5,030 nucleotides of DNA from DASPTB01 sp035623615 (GTDB taxonomy: Bacteria > Actinomycetota > UBA4738): positions 1-5,030 of the forward strand of contig DASPTB010000142.1 of the NCBI GenBank assembly GCA_035623615.1, written 5' to 3'. A program made the position numbers and the translations under genes. The notes below the pieces were generated by a model that was not told the origin of the DNA, ran no database searches, and worked only from the letters and a program-made list of their open reading frames with translations. Positions 1-5,030 of this stretch are shown here, piece by piece (within the stretch, counting starts at the first letter, position 1; the number at the start of each line of letters is the position of its first letter).

Positions 1-1
1 G

Positions 2-337
2 TTCCTGCCCGAGGAGGATGCGCCGTGGGTGCAGGAGCAGCGGCGCACGCTCGACGAGGTGGAGCTGCGCGCGCTCGAGTGCTACGCGGCCGCGTCGCTC
101 GGAATCGGGGGCGTCGAGCTCCCTGGCGCCGAGCGGACGGCGCGACGGCTCGTGGAGCGAGAACCGTTCCGGGAGAGTGGCTACCGCATCCTGATGCAGG
201 CGCTCGCCGAGGGCGGGAACGTCGCCGCCGCGCTGCAGACGTACGACAAGCTGAGCGGGCTGCTCCGCGAGGAGCTCGGCGTGTCGCCGAGCCCGCCGAC
301 CCAGGAGCTCCATGCGCAGCTGCTCGCGGCGACGTGA
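2..337 (+). CDS. SARP/AfsR-type transcriptional regulator, C-terminal BTAD domain (5' partial)
   Basis: The reading frame is open from base 2 and ends at TGA 335-337, so the start and the DNA-binding part lie left of the window. The visible ~111 residues match the bacterial transcriptional activator domain (BTAD) of SARP/AfsR/DnrI-type regulators. Landmarks are FLPEEDAPWVQEQR at the left edge, the helical repeat REPFRESGYRILMQALAEGG, then ALQTYDKLSGLLREELGVSP and a final helix with LHAQLL. In this family the domain is a TPR-like helical bundle following an OmpR-type winged helix, and the protein activates transcription, often of secondary-metabolite or signalling genes. The protein ends immediately after BTAD, so no C-terminal ATPase or cyclase module follows. 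The preceding part could be a simple winged helix or something longer; its target genes cannot be inferred. It is convergent with the PAS gene, 17 bases away. Confidence 0.9.
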   Translation, partial: FLPEEDAPWVQEQRRTLDEVELRALECYAAASLGIGGVELPGAERTARRLVEREPFRESGYRILMQALAEGGNVAAALQTYDKLSGLLREELGVSPSPPTQELHAQLLAAT

Positions 338-354
338 TGTCTGGTCGGGGTGGG

Positions 355-822
355 CTAGGACCGGATCGGGTGGTCCTCCGCCGCCTTCTCCGAGGTGATG
401 TCCCACATGACACCCTGCCAGCAGAGCGGCTGCCCCATCGAACCCTGGACGAGCGTGGCCCGGTCGCGAACCCACACGATCCTGCCGTCCCGCGCGTACA
501 GCCGGTACTCGCTGTCCCACGGCTGGCCTGTCTCGTTTGCGAGCCGGCACGACTCGACGACGCGGTCCCGGTCGTCGGGGTGGATGATCTTCATCCAGAA
601 GAGCGAGTCGCCCATCCACTCGCGCTCGGTGTAGCCGAGCATGTCGACCACGTTGGGGCTGACCGAGAGCGTCCGGCCGTCGTCGAGCGACTCCGCGTAC
701 GTGATGGCGGGCAGCGACGCGACCAGGGACCGGTACATGGCCTCGGCGCGCTCGACGCGCTCCTCGAGCGAGCCGCCCGTAGCGTCGTCGTCCGGCGGCT
801 GGGCGAGTTGCGAGATGCTCAC
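355..822 (-). CDS. Stand-alone PAS domain protein (PAS_3 type)
   Basis: This 155-residue protein is one PAS domain with little else. Residues 1-18 are low complexity (PPDDDA). Residues 19-35 form a short charged helix (SLEERVERAEAMYRSLV) of the kind that leads into PAS domains. The PAS core runs from about residue 37 to 143: LPAITYAES, SPNVVDMLGYTEREW (55-69), IHPDDRDRV (80-88), EYRLYARDGRIVWVRD (105-120) and the closing WDIT (140-143). These match the PAS_3/PAC pattern. No kinase, GGDEF, EAL, cyclase or HTH domain follows, so it would act as a small cytoplasmic sensor or as a partner of another protein. The ligand is unknown. The start is GTG at 820-822; an in-frame TAG lies only two codons upstream, so no longer N terminus is possible. 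I see no clear Shine-Dalgarno sequence. It could be the remnant of a larger sensor, but the stop follows a complete domain. Confidence 0.88.
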   Translation of the reverse strand: MSISQLAQPPDDDATGGSLEERVERAEAMYRSLVASLPAITYAESLDDGRTLSVSPNVVDMLGYTEREWMGDSLFWMKIIHPDDRDRVVESCRLANETGQPWDSEYRLYARDGRIVWVRDRATLVQGSMGQPLCWQGVMWDITSEKAAEDHPIRS

Positions 823-890
823 GCTTGACTATCGGTCGGATCGACGCCGTGCTGGAGACGTCGACCGGGCGGCCCGCGGCGTCGGGCCGG

Positions 891-899
891 TGCTAGGTT
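891..899 (+). promoter_or_regulatory. Possible extended -10 element for the small membrane protein gene
   Basis: TGCTAGGTT fits TG-N plus a TAGGTT hexamer (partial match to TATAAT). A start about seven bases downstream would give a leader of roughly 28 bases before the ATG at 933, which includes the ribosome binding site. The region 17 bases upstream is all G and C (GGCCCG) and does not resemble TTGACA, so this rests on the -10 alone. Confidence 0.22.
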
Positions 900-920
900 C
901 GCCAAACGGACGGAACCCTG

Positions 921-927
921 GAAGGAG
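921..927 (+). promoter_or_regulatory. Ribosome binding site of the 61-residue membrane protein
   Basis: GAAGGAG stands five bases before ATG 933. It is among the best Shine-Dalgarno matches in the window and decides both that the short frame is translated and which ATG is used. Confidence 0.75.
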
Positions 928-932
928 CAACC

Positions 933-1118
933 ATGGCCGATAACAGTCATGCGGGAGCGGCCGGCGGCGGTGTGGTCTACGGGTTCGGCGTGATCGGGGC
1001 GCTGGTCTACTTTCTCCAGAGCGCCACGTCGTTCTGGGACGGGGTGTACGGGGTCTTCCAGGCCCTCGTCTGGCCCGCGTACCTCGTCTACGGCCTGTTC
1101 CACTTCCTCCGGATGTAG
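933..1118 (+). CDS. Small two-helix membrane protein, 61 residues, function unknown
   Basis: A short, complete gene with ATG at 933, a strong GAAGGAG site and TAG at 1116-1118. A polar, Gly/Ala-rich N terminus (residues 1-13) is followed by a first hydrophobic helix at about 14-29 (VVYGFGVIGALVYFLQ), a short aromatic linker SATSFWDG (30-37), and a second helix at about 38-59 containing ALVWPAYLVYGLF. This suggests a hairpin in the cytoplasmic membrane with both ends on the same side. From memory, short hypothetical proteins with a similar pattern (VYG-G-IGA-VYF, SFW, WPA--VY) occur in many actinobacteria and other bacteria, but I know of no assigned function and could not search. It stands alone: divergent from the PAS gene and convergent with the ABC permease gene, 37 bases away. 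The conserved aromatic and proline positions argue against a random frame. Confidence 0.82.
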   Translation: MADNSHAGAAGGGVVYGFGVIGALVYFLQSATSFWDGVYGVFQALVWPAYLVYGLFHFLRM

Positions 1119-1155
1119 CGCCGGTCGCGATCCGCCCGTCCGCCGCGCGACGCGG

Positions 1156-1929
1156 TCACGCGGCTCGGGTGGCGGTTCGCCACGCGCCGGCGCTGAGCGC
1201 GGCGGCCGTCCAGCAGAGGACCACGATCACGGCGACCGCGACGCTGTGGATGAGCATCGGCGCGCCCTGGTCCGAGAAGAGGGCGTGCGGCAGGAGCCGA
1301 TCGAACGCGTCCGAATACAGGGCTTGGCGAGCCGAGCCCAGCACGGACGCCTGCGCCAGCAGCGGCGCCGCCAGGAACTGCCACCCCAATAGGACGCCGA
1401 TCGTGGTTCCTCGAGACCCGATGAGCGACGCGAGGCCGAGCGCCAGGATCAGGTCGAACGAGGTCACGAGCAGGATCCACGCGTACCCGCGGAGGATCAA
1501 GCCGGCGTCGGGCACCGGAAGGTGTCCCGCCAGAAAGACGCTGCACGCGGCGATGACGGCGTATCCGAGCGTGATCATCGGCACGAAGAGGAGAAGTGCT
1601 CCCGGCACCCTGGCGAAGAACAGCGCCCAGCGCGATCGCCCGGTCGCGACCAGGTCGCGGAACACCCCGCTGGACACGTCGGCGGTCCCGGCCGCCGTCC
1701 CGACGAGGATGGCGGCCACCGAGCCGCCCAGCGACAGCCCGATGATCGACCCCTGGAGGCCCCCGATACCGCCCGGCGGACCGTAGTGCGCCGGGTTATG
1801 GAGGTGAAGGATCTCGAGGATGGCGTAGACGACCGTGACGATCCCGACGGCCAGCACGAGCGACCACGTCACCAGTCCCCGTCGCTTGCGGAGCTTCAGC
1901 AGCTCGGCGGTCACCATTCGACCGTTCAT
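1156..1929 (-). CDS. ABC-2 family transporter permease
   Basis: This 257-residue integral membrane protein is the membrane half of an ABC exporter and partners the ATPase encoded just upstream. It begins with a basic cytoplasmic segment (AELLKLRKRRG, residues 8-18) typical of ABC-2 permeases, then about six hydrophobic segments: roughly 20-41, 62-80, 108-133, 144-170, 175-198 and 227-249. Between the second and third lies SSGVFRDLVATGRSRW (86-101), which matches the cytoplasmic coupling segment of this family (G-x-x-R-x-L then R-S-R). The length is usual for a single-subunit ABC-2 permease. The ATG at 1927-1929 overlaps the ATPase stop as ATGA and has GGAGGAGG just upstream, favouring it over the next in-frame Met (residue 5). 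The pair presumably works with two permeases and two ATPases. The substrate cannot be read from the sequence; a peptide, antibiotic or lipid is possible. Confidence 0.92.
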   Translation of the reverse strand: MNGRMVTAELLKLRKRRGLVTWSLVLAVGIVTVVYAILEILHLHNPAHYGPPGGIGGLQGSIIGLSLGGSVAAILVGTAAGTADVSSGVFRDLVATGRSRWALFFARVPGALLLFVPMITLGYAVIAACSVFLAGHLPVPDAGLILRGYAWILLVTSFDLILALGLASLIGSRGTTIGVLLGWQFLAAPLLAQASVLGSARQALYSDAFDRLLPHALFSDQGAPMLIHSVAVAVIVVLCWTAAALSAGAWRTATRAA

Positions 1930-2882
1930 CCCGCCTCCTCCAACCTCGACGTCAGCTCGAGGAAGCGCTCCTCGAGCGAAACGCGTTCGGGTTCGATCGA
2001 GAACACGGCCACGGCGGCGGCGACCAGCCGCCGGTTGACCTCCGCGATCAGGGCATCCGTCGAGTCGCCCGGGTCGGCGGCGAAGACCACCACGACGGAC
2101 CCGTCCTCCCGGGTCGCCTCACGAACGTTCGGCACGGCGGCGATGACCGATGCCGCCAGTGCCGGGTCGTCGCAGCGGATCCTGACGGTCGGCTGCCCGG
2201 TCCGGGCGATGTCGGACACCGCGCCCTGCATCAGGATCCGGCCGCGGTCGATGATCGCCACCCGGTCGCACGTCTTCTCGACCTCGTCCAGCAGATGCGA
2301 AGAGACGAACACGGTCCGTCCCTCGTCCACCAGGGCCGCGACCATCTCCCGAAACTCCTGGATTCCCGCAGGGTCGAGCCCGTTCATCGGCTCGTCGAGG
2401 ATCAGCAGGAGCGGGTCGGCCAGCAGGCACCGCGCGACGCCGAGTCGTTGCCGCATCCCGAGCGAGTACTTCCCGACGCGCTCGTCCGCGCGGGCGGTCA
2501 GGCCGACTCGCTCCAGGGCGCCCGGGATCCTGGCGTGGGCCGCCGGCTCCCGCGCTGCGGCGATGATGCGGAGATTCTCGCGACCCGTGAGATGGGGATG
2601 GAACCGGGGCTCTTCGACGATGGCGCCGACCCTTCGCATGGCGACCGAACGCTCCTGGGGCATCGGCCGCCCCAGCAGACGCCACGTTCCGCTCGTCGGC
2701 CGGATGAGGCCGAGCATCGTGCGAATGAGAGTGGTCTTGCCGGCGCCGTTCGGCCCGAGGAACCCGAACGCCGTTGCGGTCGGCACGCGCAGGTCGACGG
2801 CGTCGACCGCGACGCGCGTCCCGAAGCGCGTTGTGAGCGCCTGCGTTTCGATCGCGAGCGACCCGTCCGGATGTGAGCTCAT
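1926..2882 (-). CDS. ABC transporter ATP-binding protein (BcrA-like exporter group)
   Basis: This 318-residue ATPase powers the adjacent permease from the cytoplasmic side. Motifs in order: A-loop aromatic F20, Walker A GPNGAGKT (43-50), Q-loop region VEEPRFHPHLTGRENL (89-104), signature YSLGMRQRLGVA (139-150), Walker B LLLILDEP (158-165), D-loop GLDP (168-171) and switch His in SSHLLDEVE (194-202). All catalytic residues are present. The Q-loop has Glu where most ABC ATPases have Gln; combined with P-x-F-x-P-x-LTGRENL this recalls BcrA-like ATPases of bacitracin and lantibiotic export. Residues from about 225 form an accessory domain ending in SLEERFLELTSRLEE, also usual in this group. ATG at 2880-2882 lies nine residues before the first strand. 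No Shine-Dalgarno is seen, but a -10-like hexamer sits six bases upstream, so it may be leaderless. Drug resistance or self-protection is inference only. Confidence 0.95.
   Translation of the reverse strand: MSSHPDGSLAIETQALTTRFGTRVAVDAVDLRVPTATAFGFLGPNGAGKTTLIRTMLGLIRPTSGTWRLLGRPMPQERSVAMRRVGAIVEEPRFHPHLTGRENLRIIAAAREPAAHARIPGALERVGLTARADERVGKYSLGMRQRLGVARCLLADPLLLILDEPMNGLDPAGIQEFREMVAALVDEGRTVFVSSHLLDEVEKTCDRVAIIDRGRILMQGAVSDIARTGQPTVRIRCDDPALAASVIAAVPNVREATREDGSVVVVFAADPGDSTDALIAEVNRRLVAAAVAVFSIEPERVSLEERFLELTSRLEEAG
1934..1941 (-). promoter_or_regulatory. Ribosome binding site of the ABC permease, inside the ATPase 3' end
   Basis: GGAGGAGG on the - strand lies four bases before the permease ATG, within the codons for the last residues of the ATPase. 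Together with the ATGA overlap it points to translational coupling of the two subunits and fixes the permease start. Confidence 0.7.
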
Positions 2883-2888
2883 GGCTGG

Positions 2889-2894
2889 AGTCTA
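2889..2894 (-). promoter_or_regulatory. Candidate -10 element placing transcription start at the ATPase ATG
   Basis: On the - strand TAGACT (TA-N-N-N-T pattern) is followed by six bases (CCAGCC) and then the ATG at 2882. That spacing would place the transcript's first base at or next to the start codon, as in leaderless mRNAs, which are common in actinobacteria. The absence of a Shine-Dalgarno sequence here agrees. The -35 zone (about 2912-2918) is not TTGACA-like, so this is suggestive only. Confidence 0.35.
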
Positions 2895-2937
2895 GGAGCC
2901 GGGTTTCGCGTCGCCATCGGGGATGCCCCTGAAATGT

Positions 2938-2960
2938 CCCTGAGGCCGCCTGACCTCGGG
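2938..2960 (-). terminator. Stem-loop downstream of the large membrane protein gene, possible weak terminator
   Basis: CCC-T-GAGG (2938-2945) pairs with CCTCGGG (2954-2960): seven base pairs with one bulged T and an eight-base loop. Read on the - strand it lies about 40 bases after the stop of the large membrane protein gene and is followed by ACATTTC rather than a true U-run, then by a second small hairpin (GGGG-ATG-CCCC, 2919-2929 region). It may end or reduce transcription before the ABC genes; in GC-rich DNA a chance stem of this size is possible. Confidence 0.3.
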
Positions 2961-3000
2961 CAACGAATCCGGTCCGGGTCGCCGGGCGGAGGCGGTTTCG

Positions 3001-4917
3001 CTACGGGCAGGTGACGCGCGGCCGGCTCGCTCCGGGAGTCTCGAACGGCCCCCGGAAGATCGCGACCCCGTCGGTCGTCTCCGGCACAACGTCGAGAACC
3101 TGACAGAGACGACGGACGGCCTGGGGAGGCCGGCCGATTGCCACGACCGAGGTCACGCCGAGTCGCTGAAGCAAGGCGGTCACCGCCCCCGGGTCGTTGC
3201 TCCGGTAGGTGTCCATGTCCAGTGATTTGGTCAGCTCACCGTCGGCGCCCTGCGGTCGAACGGTTCCGAGGAATCCCCCGGCCAGCGTGAAGTACATCCC
3301 GCTCTTCGCCTGCCAGATCATCGTGTCGCCCCGACGAACGCCTCCGGCCCAGCCGGGTCCCGTCACCATCAGAACCGCGTTGCTCGGCGATAGCACGGTG
3401 CGGTAGTCACCGCTGGTGAACAGCGGCCACGAAGGAACGGTCGCGACCGCCGGTGTGACGGCGAGGTTGGGAAGCGTGGTGATCACCGCGAGAGCGGCCA
3501 GCGCCCATCGCCACCACTGCCGAGGTACCAAGGCAAGCCAGACGGCCACGCCCACTGCCGCGATCAACGCACAGTAGATGAGCGGCCGGTCGGGAAGGAT
3601 CAGCTTCAGCAGGGGAAGCGACTGCAGCAGACGAAAGGGCGTCGGATACACGTGGTGACCGACGATCAAACCCGAGCCGAACGAGCACGCGAAGACGAAC
3701 ACGAACGTGATCGCGAGCGCACGGACCGCCGCGTTCCGCCACTGCGTCACCAGCAGGTGAGTCAGGATGATCAGCAGCGGCACACCGAGATACAGCACGT
3801 TGCCGCTCCTGGTCGTCTGCAGCGGCCAGACGTTGCCCGCGACGATCTTGTTCCCCGGCAGGACGGCTTCGGCGAGCGCCGTCCACTGGTGCGCGAACGC
3901 GCGGATCGAGAGCTCGTTCTGGATCGTGAGCTCGGGCCGCGGGTAGTGAAAGGCCACGTACAGCCACGGCGTCGCGAAGAGCACGGCCAGGACGTACGCG
4001 ATCGCCGCGAGCCCCGCGAGCCGCGCGAGGCGGATTCGCCACTCGCGGCCGGCGAACAAGATCCCGAGCGCCCACGCCACGGCGGCGAAGAACGTCATCG
4101 TGGCGGTCACCTCGGTCGAGATGCCGAACTCCACGAGCACGGTCAGCGCCAGGAGGACGACGAAGGCGCGCGGCGACAGCGACCCCTCCAGGTATCGCAC
4201 CACCCAGTACGCGGCCAGCGGCACCATGGCCGCCAGTGAGAAGTTCGGATGGCCCTGGGCGAACTGCGCCAGGACGGCGACCGAGAAGCCGAAGGCGAAC
4301 CCGCCGACGATCGAGGCCCACGCGTTGCGCGTCAGGCGCCGGCAGAGGAGGTAGGCCGTCCACGACGTGACGGCGGGCGTGAGCAGTGTGAGGACGTTGA
4401 AGGCAACCACCGGGCCGAACCACAGCGTGATCGGCGCCATCAGCATGCTCGGGACCGGCGGCGTGGTCGTCCAGGCAAGGTTCATCCCGCCGGGCGCCCA
4501 CACGAGCTTCGTGTACAGGGGGTTCAGGTGGTGGGCAAGCGCGTACGGCCACCAGCGAAGCGACCACATGAAGATCGCCGCGTCCATCGGCACCTTCGCG
4601 ATGAACCGCGTCCCGAAGTCGTGCAGGACCTTCGGACCGAAGAGTGCCAACGAGAGGAGCCCGTACAGGGCGAGGACACCCGCATGCTGGACGCTCGGGC
4701 GACTGCCGATCGCGCGATGCGAGGTCTCGTGCCGGAGACGCCGGGCGGCGTGGGGCGACCAGGCGGGGTCGGTCAGCCCTTCTGCGAGTGGAAGGTCGCC
4801 AGTCGGTGGAAGGTCGCTCGAGCCTGCTGCCGGATCGGGGAGGACGATCGATTCTGGATCGGCCGGTGGGCGGTGGGGCTCGGGGTTCGCGTCGGACGCG
4901 AAGTGATCCGGCGCCAT
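3001..4917 (-). CDS. Large polytopic membrane protein resembling GT-C glycosyltransferases
   Basis: 638 residues. Residues 1-75 are polar and Pro/Asp-rich, with no signal peptide, and probably cytoplasmic. The first helix is at about 79-95, followed by many hydrophobic segments up to about residue 480. The last ~150 residues are a soluble, probably extracytoplasmic domain (WPLFTSGDYRTVL, MIWQAKSGMYFTLAGG, LLQRLGVTSVVAIG). The first outer loop has MDAAIFMWSLRWWPYAL (111-127) and WAPGGMNLAW (140-149), and a later loop has QGHPNF (221-226). An acidic residue in the first loop (here D112) plus this helix-rich layout and soluble C terminus is the architecture of GT-C enzymes, which move sugars from polyprenyl-phosphate donors onto lipids or proteins outside the membrane. 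That role is inferred from layout; donor and acceptor are unknown. ATG 4915-4917 is preceded by GGTGAG at five bases. The ABC ATPase gene follows 118 bases downstream on the same strand. Confidence 0.85.
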   Translation of the reverse strand: MAPDHFASDANPEPHRPPADPESIVLPDPAAGSSDLPPTGDLPLAEGLTDPAWSPHAARRLRHETSHRAIGSRPSVQHAGVLALYGLLSLALFGPKVLHDFGTRFIAKVPMDAAIFMWSLRWWPYALAHHLNPLYTKLVWAPGGMNLAWTTTPPVPSMLMAPITLWFGPVVAFNVLTLLTPAVTSWTAYLLCRRLTRNAWASIVGGFAFGFSVAVLAQFAQGHPNFSLAAMVPLAAYWVVRYLEGSLSPRAFVVLLALTVLVEFGISTEVTATMTFFAAVAWALGILFAGREWRIRLARLAGLAAIAYVLAVLFATPWLYVAFHYPRPELTIQNELSIRAFAHQWTALAEAVLPGNKIVAGNVWPLQTTRSGNVLYLGVPLLIILTHLLVTQWRNAAVRALAITFVFVFACSFGSGLIVGHHVYPTPFRLLQSLPLLKLILPDRPLIYCALIAAVGVAVWLALVPRQWWRWALAALAVITTLPNLAVTPAVATVPSWPLFTSGDYRTVLSPSNAVLMVTGPGWAGGVRRGDTMIWQAKSGMYFTLAGGFLGTVRPQGADGELTKSLDMDTYRSNDPGAVTALLQRLGVTSVVAIGRPPQAVRRLCQVLDVVPETTDGVAIFRGPFETPGASRPRVTCP

Positions 4918-4922
4918 CCAAT

Positions 4923-4928
4923 CTCACC
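4923..4928 (-). promoter_or_regulatory. Likely ribosome binding site of the large membrane protein
   Basis: GGTGAG on the - strand lies five bases before ATG 4917. It is a modest Shine-Dalgarno match, but it supports the long N terminus rather than a start nearer the first membrane helix. Confidence 0.45.
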
Positions 4929-4980
4929 GATGCGGCCGACCGACCGAGGAGCAACACATAACCGGATCCCCCTGTCGCAA

Positions 4981-4990
4981 CCTCGCGAGG
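4981..4990. repeat. Perfect 10-bp palindrome CCTCGCGAGG
   Basis: The sequence CCTCGCGAGG is its own reverse complement. It lies in the upstream DNA of the large membrane protein gene, just downstream of the predicted promoter at 5001-5028, so it could be an operator or a short hairpin in the leader. Ten-base palindromes occur by chance in GC-rich DNA, so function is unproven. Confidence 0.3.
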
Positions 4991-5000
4991 AGCGGACGAT

Positions 5001-5028
5001 CTTATGACCGTTCAGTCCGAGAGGTCAA
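5001..5028 (-). promoter_or_regulatory. Possible sigma-70-type promoter for the large membrane protein gene
   Basis: On the - strand TTGACC (5028-5023) and CATAAG (5006-5001) are separated by 16 bases. The -35 matches TTGACA at five positions and the -10 matches TATAAT at four. Transcription would begin near 4994 and give a leader of roughly 75 bases before ATG 4917, containing the palindrome at 4981-4990. The -10 overlaps a + strand ATG at 5004 that could instead start a divergent gene. Confidence 0.35.
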
Positions 5029-5030
5029 TG
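5004..5030 (+). CDS. Possible start of a divergent gene cut by the right edge
   Basis: ATG 5004 opens a frame of nine codons (MTVQSERSM) that runs off the window. GAGGAG at 4987-4992 stands 11 bases upstream, a little far for a ribosome binding site. Nine codons are too few to show a family, and the same bases can be read as a - strand promoter. All three - strand frames have stops in this region, so no - strand gene covers it fully. Confidence 0.2.

Larger units (their letters stand above)
823..932. other. Divergent intergenic region between PAS gene and small membrane protein gene
   Basis: This 110-bp spacer should carry promoters for both flanking genes. Going left to right it contains an ACTATC (GATAGT on the - strand) only five bases before the GTG of the PAS gene, a 6-bp inverted repeat TCGACG (841-846) / CGTCGA (859-864) with a 12-base gap, an extended -10-like TGCTAGGTT (891-899), and a strong ribosome binding site just before 933. 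No convincing -35 hexamer stands at the right distance on either strand, so promoter placement remains uncertain. Confidence 0.5.

Noticed and set aside
25..828. A 267-codon + strand frame spanning the regulator end and the PAS gene.
   Set aside because: It is an Arg/Ala-rich out-of-frame reading across two genes with clear homology on other frames.
1119..1164. A GCCGCG (1142-1147) / CGCGGC (1159-1164) stem between the convergent small membrane protein and permease genes, as a bidirectional terminator.
   Set aside because: It has six pairs, an 11-base gap, no T-run on either side, and half of it lies in the permease coding region. All-GC stems like this are common here by chance.
1522..2895. 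A 457-codon open frame on the + strand opposite the ABC ATPase gene.
   Set aside because: Its product is dominated by Arg, Ser and Thr with no domain, and it lies antisense to an ATPase with every motif intact. Such shadow frames are expected in GC-rich DNA.
2892..3089. A 65-codon - strand frame covering the spacer between the large membrane protein and ABC genes.
   Set aside because: It overlaps the 3' end of the larger gene, is Arg/Ser/Pro-rich and has no recognisable feature.
3407..4957. A 516-codon - strand frame overlapping the large membrane protein gene, and several + strand frames opposite it.
   Set aside because: The products are Arg/Ala/Pro-rich and non-hydrophobic with no motif, whereas the overlapping frame gives a coherent membrane protein with a sensible soluble domain.
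1..5030. CRISPR array, insertion sequence, tRNA or rRNA gene, phage or toxin-antitoxin genes.
   Set aside because: I saw no regularly spaced direct repeats, transposase motifs, terminal inverted repeats, cloverleaf-like sequence or known short toxin/antitoxin patterns on either strand.

Overview
The window looks like a chromosomal fragment from a GC-rich actinobacterium (roughly two-thirds GC by eye). Supporting signs are a SARP/AfsR-type activation domain, a GTG start, a probable leaderless start and long antisense open frames typical of GC-rich codon use. A soil lineage such as Thermoleophilia would fit, but that is a guess; there is no rRNA, tRNA or marker gene to place it.

Layout from left to right: (1) the 3' end of a transcriptional regulator with a BTAD domain (+ strand, cut by the left edge); (2) convergent to it, a small single-domain PAS sensor protein (- strand); (3) a 110-bp divergent spacer, then a 61-residue two-helix membrane protein (+) with a strong ribosome binding site; (4) convergent to that, a two-gene ABC exporter on the - strand: ATPase (1926-2882) followed by permease (1156-1929), joined by an ATGA overlap; (5) a 118-bp spacer with a stem-loop, then a 638-residue polytopic membrane protein on the - strand that resembles GT-C-type glycosyltransferases; (6) about 110 bp of upstream DNA at the right edge with a possible promoter, a 10-bp palindrome and perhaps the first codons of a divergent gene.

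The ABC pair is the one clear functional unit. Its ATPase has all expected motifs except that the Q-loop glutamine is a glutamate, a variation I associate with the BcrA-like (bacitracin/lantibiotic export) group. The regulator, PAS protein and small membrane protein have no visible link to it beyond proximity. The large membrane protein is on the same strand as the ABC pair, but the stem-loop and a promoter-like sequence directly before the ATPase suggest separate transcription.

I found no CRISPR array, insertion sequence, phage gene, toxin-antitoxin pair or other clear novel system. This looks like ordinary chromosomal content with several poorly characterised proteins, and findings are scored accordingly.
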